Shown one piece after another: positions 1 to 8,690 of a stretch of 20,269 bases of DNA. The notes under the pieces are model-generated. The model saw only the letters and a program-made list of their open reading frames with translations. It searched no databases and was not told where the DNA came from. Made by a program: the position numbers and the translations under genes. The DNA comes from Silene noctiflora (taxonomy: Eukaryota > Streptophyta > Magnoliopsida > Caryophyllales > Caryophyllaceae). The stretch is from contig VHZZ01009092.1 in assembly GCA_009801015.1 (NCBI GenBank), forward strand, positions 20,964 to 41,232, read 5' to 3'. Each line of letters opens with the position of its first letter. The stretch's first letter is position 1.

Positions 1-531
1 TGAATTTATATTTGCATCCGGTGCAACTGTTGTGTTTTCACAAATGCTTTCTAACTGAAATAGAAAATTGCAGAATTCAACAAAAGCACATCACTCATCT
101 GACAGAATTTCGACCTTAATACACGACCCATTAAGTGTAACAAATTAACATCCTTTGATAATCTGTCACATTTCGGTTTTGTAGTAAATACATGAACCAC
201 CAAATAACCAACCCAATTGAAACTTCAAAGTACCCCATTCAGTAAAACTATAATGCCATCATCGTCAGTTTGATCAAACAACTACACGCTGCTTTGCGGA
301 AAAAGAAAGTCCGAAGATGGATGTTTTTTATGTTCCACAGTATTAAATTTCAAATGATCATAATTTTTCTCAGTAAAGCTCAATTTCAAACAGCTGCCAC
401 AAAGTCAATGAACAACAATAGAAAGCCTAGTTAATCATGAGGTAGGTGATGATTACTCCACTAGTTGATAATTTGGTAAAGCAGATTGACAACCAACTAC
501 ATGCAACAACTCAAATTGGGGAATTATGGAG

Positions 532-1009
532 TACAACAACAACATTATCCCAGTGCCTCAATGGCTCCTGCAATTTGCGGGGTAAGAGAGGTCGGATATA
601 CAAAAATGTTAAAATTAGATCCTGAAATTTAGATGCAAAAAACAAAATGAATCTTTATATAATGATGAACAAACTCTGACAATTAATAATAACAGAACAA
701 TAAATACAAACATCAGCAATTGGGTTACAAATACTGAATTTGATAAAGAAGTGGAAGACCAATAAGAATAGACATAATCACATAAACATAGAAAAGTTTG
801 GTCCTTTCTAAATAAAGGAAAGTAAGAAACTTGAACCAATCAATAATTGATGCTTACCTTACAAAAGAAGCAATCTTTTTATTCAACAAACACAATTCCA
901 AATTACCAATTACCAAACTTCTCATCATCAATGCATGTAATGTAACCAAAAATCATATTCGAGGGTTCACTTATTATCGAATCACAGAGAGGTTGTTTCC
1001 AGACGACCC
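532..1009 (-). mobile_element. Split SINE with conserved angiosperm-type 3' end
   Basis: Two fragments of a plant SINE related to Au/Angio-domain elements lie 380 bp apart. Bases 532-602 are the 3' end of the element (read on the minus strand it finishes in TTG repeats). Bases 983-1009 match the preceding SINE segment. Bases 541-584 agree with 14851-14894 of the intact copy at 40 of 44 positions by eye. The piece of about 20 bp that joins the two halves in the intact copy is missing here, and bases 603-982 sit in its place. Whether those 380 bp are a later insertion or the halves are two independent fragments cannot be decided by eye; I see no clear target duplication at the inner junctions. 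Confidence 0.7.
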
Positions 1010-1016
1010 GTAATAC

Positions 1017-1034
1017 AAAAAAAAAAAAAAAAAA
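1017..1034. repeat. Poly(A) tract, A18
   Basis: An uninterrupted run of 18 A directly follows the SINE fragment that ends near 1009. It lies inside the putative intron of the minus-strand gene, where it reads as a T tract. Confidence 0.95.
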
Positions 1035-1062
1035 CAATGCATCTAAGAAATGAGATTCTTAC

Positions 1063-1236
1063 AGCAGATGAAGCTGAATTATCCATGTGGTTATGCAAGA
1101 AATGAGCTTCAGAAGGAGGAGATTGACTGTTGATCATACCATCATCATCATTATCATCATTATTATTGTTATTTTCAGCAAGATTTAAGCTTTTCTGCAA
1201 ATCTTCATCACCTGAATCAGAGTCTTGAACACACAT
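1063..1236 (-). CDS. Possible first exon of an unidentified gene (58 codons, partial)
   Basis: An ATG at 1236 on the minus strand opens 58 codons that end at a good splice donor (CT|GTAAGAAT, exon end 1063). The peptide begins MCVQDSDSGDEDLQ, has a low-complexity Asn/Asp run at about residues 22-32, then a Ser/His-rich part ending NSASSA. The Asn/Asp run comes from the ATC/ATT trinucleotide tract at 1141-1174. Minus-strand sequence upstream contains TATA-like stretches near 1245-1260 and 1360. I cannot recognise the protein and found no convincing second exon between 1 and 1060, so the rest would lie beyond the left edge. Acidic low-complexity starts are common in plant regulatory proteins, but no function is claimed. 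It may also be a chance ORF. Confidence 0.35.
1141..1174. repeat. ATC/ATT trinucleotide tract
   Basis: Imperfect (ATC/ATT)n microsatellite. If the minus-strand exon is real, it encodes the Asn/Asp run and could vary in length between individuals. Confidence 0.85.
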
Positions 1237-4057
1237 TTGTGTAGTTTTATAATAGTATATATGACAGTATGACAGGGTTATATGGTTCAGCTGTTGTGCT
1301 CCTTTATTTTTGCAACTTGTAAAATGCAGTAAATGTGTGTGTGCTTTTGTTGCTGATGCTATAAAGCAACAGACTCAACTCACACCACTTGCTGACTACT
1401 AACCAGAATAGAAAAGGGAAGAGGCTAAACTTTGGTTGTGCATAGAAGATTCTTAGCATATAATGAGAGATCTTTTTTATGCAAGTAATTACAAATTATG
1501 GGTGCTGTTAAACAGTTTAAAGTAAATGAATTAGGTGATAGCTACTCTCCATAAAAAAAAAAAAATAAAAAAAAAAAAAATAAGAAGTGTCCAAGAGACA
1601 AGAGCTATATTTTTTTTTAAATGCTTGATTTAGTCTAGATTTGATCCAGATAAGAGCAAATAAATAAGCTAGTCCGTCATGGTATAATACGCTTACATTT
1701 TGTATTTAGGTGTCGTTTGGTTGAGAGTATGAAGATGAGTGGATTATAAATTCTCATTATTTGGAAAAATTAGGGATCTTTGGTTACCCAAATTAACGTG
1801 ATTCGCACGTGAGAAACTTGATTACCTAACCTCTAAGATAACTACAAACTCTGCATGAATCCGTTTCTTATATACTAACCAAATAACTTTTGAGCAATGT
1901 ACATGAATTGTTCAATTCATATGTTTTTGAAATTCATGAGAATTTATTCCTCGATCACTCGATGGCATCCAAATGATGAGTGTTGAAACTATATCATTTT
2001 AGCACTTGTTACAAATTCTCATGTAATACCGTAACATGAGCCCTTTTTTTTTAAATTATCAAACTTTACCAAGTAATTGTTTTTTAACGCATTGTTAATA
2101 AACCACATAGATTATTATTTCCTTTTTAATTATTTTCTAGACCCATTACGACAAACATTTTAATCCGCCTCGGTCTCTAACTCGTATATTATATTAACCC
2201 TAATCAACCCTTTACCAAATCAATCCCAAAATTAGAAGCAAATAAAGAGGCGTAAATTTGTAAGAAATTTCAAAGATATATTGGTGGGCATGGTGGCTAC
2301 AAATGTGAAGGTCAAGGTCTTTAATATTTATTTAGAAAAATGCATGCTTGTATTAAAAAGAGTAGGAAGGAGTATCATTTTCAAAGGGTTGTTTGTCGGT
2401 CACTCATCTCAAGTTGTCCAACGAACGTGCTCTATTTGATGCACTAATTTGGCTGTCATTTTCTGTTCATATTCAACATTCAATTTTTCTTATTTTATAA
2501 ATTCTATTTTTATTTTTATTTTAGGCTCTTAGCTGTTTTCTTCTGTTACTTAATGTAGTCTCCTAATCCAAAAGTCGACAAGTTTGGTAGTGTGTTGTGC
2601 CTAATGTTTACACTAGAATATGGTAGTGGCATAGTCTAAGCTCCTCTTATTTTTTAGTAGGAAAAACGGATTAACGGTTTTTCTTAATAAGCTTCATATA
2701 GAAAGATTTTCAAGATATTCTTATTAGAAATGCAAGGATAAACTTAAGGTCACACGTTAGAAAAATCGTGCTTATAAATTTATAATGATCCATAAAAGAA
2801 TGTGGGTAATTGTGTAGTATATAATCCTAGAAAAATATATTATCATTGTCGATATTCAACTCAATGTATACATATGAATTTAGGCAGGAAATTAAAACAC
2901 TTTGTTATTTTTTTTTTTTTGTTCGCACGTAAGATGTTGTATATGATATATACAATATAAAGAAAATTGGAAATCTGTTAATAATCTAAAGTCCCCGATG
3001 ATGGATAATCAAATTCATTATTGACACCAAAAAGGTAGCGATTCATTAATTTCTTAGCTCGAGCAACGGTAGGCAACAAGGTTGTTTCTCTCTCGACTTT
3101 GGATCTTAGCATCCAAAAAGTGACCTTGATGCGCGATTAATTATACGTTTTCCAATTTTACCTAAATCTTACTTGAAAGTTGAAACCATAAAACCAAAAA
3201 TTTGTGAAAATGTCAAACCTATTTAAAAATTCTAAGAAAATCGAATCGAAGTTTAATCTTTTGATTTGAAAAGTGTGGCTATTCCATAAACAAGTACAAC
3301 ATATAATTGGTAGGTATTCTTTCAAATTCTAATGTCACATTGTCCTATTTAATAAAAATATTCATCTCATCCTCCTAAATAATCTAGTCATAAGCATGTC
3401 AAAACTCAAAAGCACAACATTTTTTTAAATTGAGATAATGCGACATAAAATTAATACTCCATTAAGAATGTTTGTTAAATATTGTCATTAAGTTGATTTT
3501 TAGTTTAGTAGTATGCATTTATATATTTATATATCAAACTCGATCAGATATATTGAATTGGAGTTGTTCGACTCTGAATTTCTTATTGGAATATTCACAA
3601 TTTTACATCCTTAGTAAAAAAATTCAGATTTTGGCACGAATCAAATACACTAATCATGTTTAATGTAACCGAACCCGTTATTAATTTTAGAAAAGGTATA
3701 CTCCTTCAATATCTTTATGATATTCCTATTTTATTAAAATACTCCTCATATATATTCAATAAATGAGAACATCATTTTTTCTCTCTAATATATTTTTTAA
3801 GGGCAATATTTCCACGTGATTAAAGAATTCCCTAAGAAAAAGACTAAGGTGGTCATTTAATTAAGTGTCGAGCTAATTGGATATTGGAATACGACTTATT
3901 ATTGATTTAAATGGTGGGAACTAAATCTAATCAAGCCCCACTCTATACATCACCATTCACCATTATCTTTTGAGTAATACGTGGCTCGTTCATGTCTGAT
4001 TATTACTCATTATTCTAGATTATTCTATAAGTGACAACAAGCAAAAATTAATAAAGC

Positions 4058-4060
<3 letters not shown>

Positions 4061-4108
<48 letters not shown>
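4061..4108. repeat. (TA)24 microsatellite
   Basis: A perfect TA dinucleotide repeat of about 48 bp, self-complementary and likely polymorphic in length. Confidence 0.97.
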
Positions 4109-4111
<3 letters not shown>

Positions 4112-4279
4112 CAACTTATGGCCAAAAAGGTCGACTTCGCGATACTAAATTTCGGGTTAAGATGAGAAAAAAAAAAAAAAAAGATTTCTCAATATCAATA
4201 TTGAGTTTCAGTAGAATTATAAGTTATCGCTATTTAAGTCTTTTTTTGGCTTAATTTCATATCTCATTTAACATAAATC

Positions 4280-4333
4280 AGTTCAATTTAGCTCAATTTA
4301 TTTTAACTCAATTTATTTCAGTTTCATTCAATC
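4280..4333. repeat. Degenerate CTCAATTTA/TTCAATTTA repeats
   Basis: Roughly four to five imperfect copies of a 9-12 bp unit with the core TCAATTTA lie head to tail. The origin is unclear. Confidence 0.55.
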
Positions 4334-4495
4334 AAAAAAACAGGGTTTTAATTTTTCATATCTCGGTGGCTACACAATATTAGGTATAATTAGAGGCTAT
4401 ATATGAGGGTCGTCGTCCAAAAGGGGTTTTAGTACGAGCCTTGAGGCGTTCATGCTTTCCAAGTTTCCATACGAGAGATCACGTATTCTTAATTA

Positions 4496-4668
4496 CTAGT
4501 GGCGGAGGCAGGATTTGAGTTCGGGGGGGCGAAAATTTTTAGGGGGGGCAGATGGTTAATAATATAAGGGACACTTGGAAAAAATTCGAAAAATTTAACT
4601 AAAAACTTCGAAAAACTCAACCGTCGGGGGACGGCCGCCCCTGCTAGCCCCCCTAGCTCCACCACTAA
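4496..4668. mobile_element. Small non-autonomous TIR element (MITE), 173 bp
   Basis: The stretch begins CTAGTGGCGGAGG and ends CTCCACCACTAA, giving imperfect terminal inverted repeats of about 11 bp. It is flanked by TAATTA on both sides (4490-4495 and 4669-4674), a plausible target duplication. The inside is strikingly rich in G runs at the left and C runs at the right, unlike its AT-rich surroundings. The TIR style (AGTGGCGGAG...) is common among plant MITEs. I place it tentatively near hAT or Mutator types, but the superfamily is not settled. Confidence 0.6.
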
Positions 4669-4674
4669 TAATTA

Positions 4675-5314
4675 CATACACCATATGGACCACTAGACTC
4701 CCAACTCCCAAATCATTCATTTGGCCATTTGGGACGTTAATTAAAATATCTATCGTATTTCAAGAAACAAAATAATTATGGTCATATAATTGTAAGTTTT
4801 CGGTCTAGATGTAAATCATTTAACTATGCGTTCAAAAACAAGAAAAAGAAAATTAAAACAATACTATGTTTTATCTGAAGAGAGCATATAAGCATAATTT
4901 ACCAAACAACTACTCTACAAGGACTGACCTCGTCTACTACAAGAACTACTCTTAATATTTATCGTAACGTATCTCCCAAGATTAATTGATTTTTAGGATT
5001 TCTTCACTAAAACGGTAAGAATGGGTACATATTTGTAGTTCTTATGACTGAATCTTAAACATATTTTCTTAAATGATTTCATAAGAAAAACTGATACATA
5101 AAATATACTTATTATTGTTGAAGACATTTTCAGTTATAATAATTTACTTAACTTTAATTAAATATCTCACAAAGAATTACACAAAATTATAAAAAAAATG
5201 TAAAATGTCAAAAAGTATTCTAAGTCAAAAGATATTAACCTTGAACCACCGTAAACTATGCCATTGATTTTAAGATTATGCCCATTGTAGATTTGTATGA
5301 GTTGCCATCAAGAT
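4675..5314. other. Intergenic, nothing recognised
   Basis: AT-rich sequence without a credible ORF, RNA gene or clear repeat. Confidence 0.5.
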
Positions 5315-5650
5315 AGCATCAAAACGGACATAGAAAACGATACGGATATGTGATAGGACATCTCATAAAATTAATGACACGGGACACTTTATTTAAATTT
5401 AATAAAATATACGGAGTATGTTTTATAGTTGTATAATTTTATTTTTGTAATGTATGTGGATATTAAATTTAAATAATTGAAGATAAAAAATGACTTTGAC
5501 TATAACTAATTCTCATTTCCTTCCAAACCATATTCTAATCAATCTCTTTCGACATTTATTCCTCGTCTAATTTATAACATATTTAGGTTTGTGTCCGACT
5601 ACGTGTTAGACACAGGACAATTGATTAGGATAAGTGTCCGTGTTACCTAG
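5315..5650. mobile_element. Probable degenerate non-autonomous DNA transposon
   Basis: The left end contains AAAACGGACAT (5321-5331) and the right end AAGTGTCCGTGTT (5632-5644). These are inverted to one another over about 10 bp. Inside are GACACGGGACA (about 5376-5386) and TGTCCGACTACGTGTTAGACACAGG (about 5592-5616). This GTGTCCG/CGGACAC signature is frequent in short plant repeats. No target duplication was seen, so the borders are approximate. Confidence 0.4.
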
Positions 5651-5689
5651 GTTGTCATAATAATGAGTAGAAAATAATAAAATACAACA

Positions 5690-6052
5690 ATTTGGGCCAA
5701 GATTGTAGTTCATGTTACAAATCCAATTGAGGCGGGCATTGTGTAAGCCCATTAATTTACCCAAACCTAAAGCCTTGCATCAGCTCTTGTTTCTATAACT
5801 GCTCCACTTCAGCCTTACCAACTACGGCCCCGAAATATTTACGAACTAGTTTTAAACCCGTGAAATTTACGGGTTTACTGTTTTGGTCACCGGCATACAA
5901 CTTCTACAATAATAATCAAAAAATAAACCTCGGTAATAATTATAAGAAATCTGGAAGAAAAACCCATAAATCCTGCGTTGGCCAATTTTCCCCAAATCGA
6001 AACTCCGACGTCGAATTTCCGACGCTTTCTACCTCTTCAATTGCAGTTTAAG
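5690..6052 (+). promoter_or_regulatory. Candidate distal promoter and 5' UTR exon for the SART-1 gene
   Basis: The block contains GGGCC (5695-5699) and AAGCCCA (5745-5751) motifs of the plant site II/TCP type and AAACCCATAA (telo-box-like, about 5960). These are usual in promoters of housekeeping and RNA-processing genes. It is followed by pyrimidine-rich sequence and a possible donor, AAG|GTATTT (exon end 6052), and then T-rich intron-like DNA with CTAGGGTTTTAATTT, typical of plant 5' UTR introns. The 63-codon ORF at 5860-6051 shows no domain and is probably leader. Splicing to the acceptor at 10945 would need a 4.9 kb intron. Alternatively this is a decayed promoter, or that of a lost gene. 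Confidence 0.4.
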
Positions 6053-7168
6053 GTATTTCTCTTTACTAATTCTTCCTATCATTCATTATAATTGTATTGC
6101 TAGGGTTTTAATTTCCGCTTTGCGCATTGCTATTTTGCTTTAATATGTGATTTTTCTGCAGCTGTAATTTTTCTATTTTAATTGATATAGTTCAATTGGT
6201 TCGTAAACCTTAATCTCATTAATTTTCTCGCGCTTCAGAATGACTAATTTAATTTCTTTCGAATCTCGTTTGTCGTATTTTTTGTTGTTAATTGATGTGG
6301 AGTTCATGTTTAAATGCGATTTTTGATGTTATAGCAGTGAATTGGATCAGACTTTAGGTGTATTAGTGTATCTTATGATGCAAGTATACACATTTTGATC
6401 TAACAAGGATTACTAGTGTGAGAATTGTGATAAGTTAGTCACTCCTTACTAGCCTAAGATATTAGGGTTTGCGAAGAAGAGGAGTTAATGAATTAGGTGC
6501 AAGTCTGGTCAGTTTCTTCGTAATTTTACAGAGGTGAGCTTCTATATGCAGGGTTGGCCACAGGCATGTTCTATTCAGTTTCCAATGCAGGTTGCCCTTT
6601 TATTAAAAAATAAATTAAAGTTGCCCATCTCACACTGATATGGCGTTTACCCTTTGTTTGGAGAAAGACGGAGAGAAAGGAAGCAGATGAGATGGCGAGG
6701 AGAGAGGAGGGGGAATGAAGTAAGGTGTTTTTCTTTCAGTTATGTGCTATGTTATCAGGCTTGCGATAGGAAAATATGCCCGTTCTTTTTCTTCTCCCAT
6801 CATTTTCCTCCAATCAAATATTATATCCACTGCTCCCTTTTTTCCCTTCATTTCCCTCCAAGTTCCTCCATCCTAACAATGGGTTATTCCTCACAAAACA
6901 AAAATTATAAAGACTTGAGTTTATGATGTCTCTTTTGCTTAATTTTTGGTTTTTGGCTTTGCTCTTATTCAATCTAGATTTTTTTGGCTTCCTTCTTTCT
7001 TCATAATTTTCAACATTGGATTACAATAAAATCACAGCAAGTTTTTAAATTTGTATCTTTGTCAGACTGTACTTGTTACAATTCAATATGTAGAGTCTAT
7101 TAGTTGTTGATATATGGGTTTTCTTTGGCTCTATTGATTATGTATAAAATGTATATTATGTAAACATG
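6053..7168. other. Non-coding region, intron or intergenic
   Basis: T-rich sequence without a credible gene. A purine-rich stretch (6660-6720) is followed by a pyrimidine-rich stretch (6783-6875) that is loosely inverse-complementary, possibly a degenerate foldback element. The 90-codon ORF across it (6654-6926) is low complexity and I do not consider it coding. Confidence 0.5.
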
Positions 7169-7170
7169 TA

Positions 7171-7390
7171 CTCCCTCATACCCATCTGAAACTACCCATT
7201 CCTTATTTGCACAAAAATCTAAGAACAATTAAATACCCCAAGTATTCGACATGGAGTGGGTAAGCAAAACAAAGATATCAAAATAAAATATTACAAATAA
7301 GAACATTTTGCTTACTAAAAGTGGAATGATTAGTTTGGAATGGATTTACCGATAGTAGAAAATGAGTAGTTTGGAATGGGTAGAAGGGAG
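7171..7390. mobile_element. Stowaway-like MITE, 220 bp
   Basis: The ends are CTCCCTCATACCC... and ...GGGTAGAAGGGAG, imperfect terminal inverted repeats of about 30 bp that include CTACCCATTCC-like subterminal motifs. TA dinucleotides flank both ends (7169-7170 and 7391-7392), as expected for Tc1/mariner-derived Stowaway MITEs. The interior is AT-rich and non-coding. Confidence 0.75.
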
Positions 7391-7765
7391 TATATACTTG
7401 GATTTTTGACGAAAAAGTGAAGAATTGACTTAATGTCTTTGTTTAGTATTTACCTAAAACTGAACTATTGAGGTTTAAGAAATCATAATTAGAGTGATGA
7501 TAGGAAGCCTGTGCAATCATAGTGTACCACTTGAATTATATTGCTTCAGTTGGAGGATTGACATTGAGGGATCGTTTGGTTTCCAGTGTTGTATGCAATT
7601 GGAGTCGGGAGTGAAAGTTGGGTGGTATGGGTTGGAAACTAGATTCGTGATAGCGGGTGGTTGGCTCATACTTAGAGTTGAATTAGGAATCAAAACAAAA
7701 AATATATTTTTATTTTGAAAATTAACAGAATATAAAAAAGAATTCAGTATAACACTAATTTTATG
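7391..7765. other. Non-coding stretch between two MITEs
   Basis: No convincing gene. The phrase GGGATCGTTTGGTTTCC near 7568 resembles the 'GTTTGGTT' motif at ends of many plant small transposons, but I found no partner. The 74-codon ORF at 7494-7718 lacks recognisable features. Confidence 0.45.
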
Positions 7766-7855
7766 CTACCTCCGTTCCAGTCATTTGTTACCTTTTATAC
7801 TTTTTGCGAGGGTATTTTTAATCAAAGGTAAACAAATGATTGGGGACGGAGGGAG
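7766..7855. mobile_element. Short Stowaway-like MITE or foldback, about 90 bp
   Basis: The left arm CTACCTCCGTTCCAGTCATT (from 7766) pairs with the right arm AATGATTGGGGACGGAGGGAG (ending 7855). The inverted repeat continues through TTTGTTACCTTT / AAAGGTAAACAAA for about 30 bp in total. TA follows the right end; the left flank is TG, so one TA copy would be mutated. CTCCCTCCGTCC ends are characteristic of plant Stowaway elements. The element is little more than two TIRs and a loop of about 28 bp. Confidence 0.75.
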
Positions 7856-8442
7856 TATTGTGCTAAATTTTGGAACAAAAAAGAAGCTACAATAACATTT
7901 TATGTAAAAATCAGCGATTGGCTATATATAGTCACATTTTATGTATAATGTATATGTATATATATAACAAAATATTGGTTTCTAGCTTGTGTCTTGAAAA
8001 AAAAAATCACTAAATAAATTTCAACCGTGATCTTTTATCAAAACATATAAGGAAAACAATTCAAGCCAAATTTTACTTTTAAGTTCTTGACTTTGAAAGA
8101 TATTCGGCAATTAGGCTGCTTCGCAGTTTTCTTTTGAGATTGGGTATTTTTTTTTCTTTTGAGAATGCACGTGACTAATAGGATTTTTCATTTGATATGA
8201 ATTTGATACCAAGGAGGTGGACCGGTGGTATGAGTCATGTCCACTTTCTCGTGGATAGAAAGAAAAACTTCAAACAACTCTTTGTATGCATTTAGACCAT
8301 TTTAAACTTATACCATATACTATGATTGCACTCGTAAAGTTATTAAAGTAAATAATTAACCTAAAATAAATATAACGGAATTTAGGCTGTATCATATAAA
8401 TTTAGTCGTATCATACCAATTATAGCCGTTTAGACCTCACAT
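7856..8442. other. AT-rich non-coding stretch, nothing recognised
   Basis: No credible ORF, RNA gene or repeat was recognised; it lies upstream of the proximal promoter candidate. Confidence 0.5.
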
Positions 8443-8514
8443 AGTAGACTCGGGTTAGAACCGAAACTGGCAAGTATAAAAATATAGTCGATCTAACATT
8501 AGTAGACTCGGGTT
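8443..8514 (+). repeat. Pair of 14-bp direct repeats
   Basis: AGTAGACTCGGGTT occurs at 8443-8456 and again at 8501-8514, 58 bp apart, bracketing a TATA-like sequence. The pair could be promoter elements or the footprint of a small duplication. Confidence 0.8.
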
Positions 8515-8690
8515 TGTTAATGGGTAAATTGACTACTAAACATAATAGCCCACCCCTTACACCAACATTACTACAAACAAAGTCACAGCTGCCTCCCCCT
8601 TCTCCTTCTCCCTTCTTCACGGTTTGCCCCTTTCTCACTCCATTCAATCCAATTTTCAGTGCTTTTTCGTCACTTATCGCTCCTATCTTG
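8474..8690 (+). promoter_or_regulatory. Candidate proximal promoter and 5' UTR exon for the SART-1 gene
   Basis: A TATA-like sequence (GTATAAAAATATA, about 8474-8486) is followed by a C/T-rich leader at 8590-8645, a typical plant Y patch. The block ends at a strong donor, CTTG|GTAAGT (exon end 8690). Splicing to the acceptor TACCTTTCAG|G at 10945 would make a 2255-bp 5' UTR intron and join the leader to the exon bearing the SART-1 start codon. A second acceptor-like TTTTCAG at 8653-8659 could make 8660-8690 a small internal UTR exon spliced from the distal block. An ATG at 8520 would open a short upstream ORF if the transcript starts before it. This is an inference from signals; cDNA would decide. 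Confidence 0.5.

Larger units (their letters stand above)
1237..4495. other. AT-rich intergenic region, no gene recognised
   Basis: No ORF here looks coding. The short one at 3472-3663 is AT-rich with no recognisable motif. The region holds an A13-T-A14 tract (1553-1580), a possible hAT-type remnant between GTGTCGTTTGG (1710-1720) and CCAAATGATGAG (1969-1980), and the (TA)n microsatellite near 4.1 kb. The first 200 bp could be the promoter of the minus-strand exon. Nothing else stands out. Confidence 0.6.

Noticed and set aside
1709..1980. Possible hAT-type MITE between GTGTCGTTTGG and CCAAATGATGAG
   Set aside because: The inverted match is only about 7 of 8 bases and no target duplication was found, so it was not listed as an element.
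5860..6051. 63-codon plus-strand ORF in the distal promoter block
   Set aside because: Low-complexity Asn/Lys-rich peptide overlapping promoter-like motifs and ending at the putative donor; better explained as leader.
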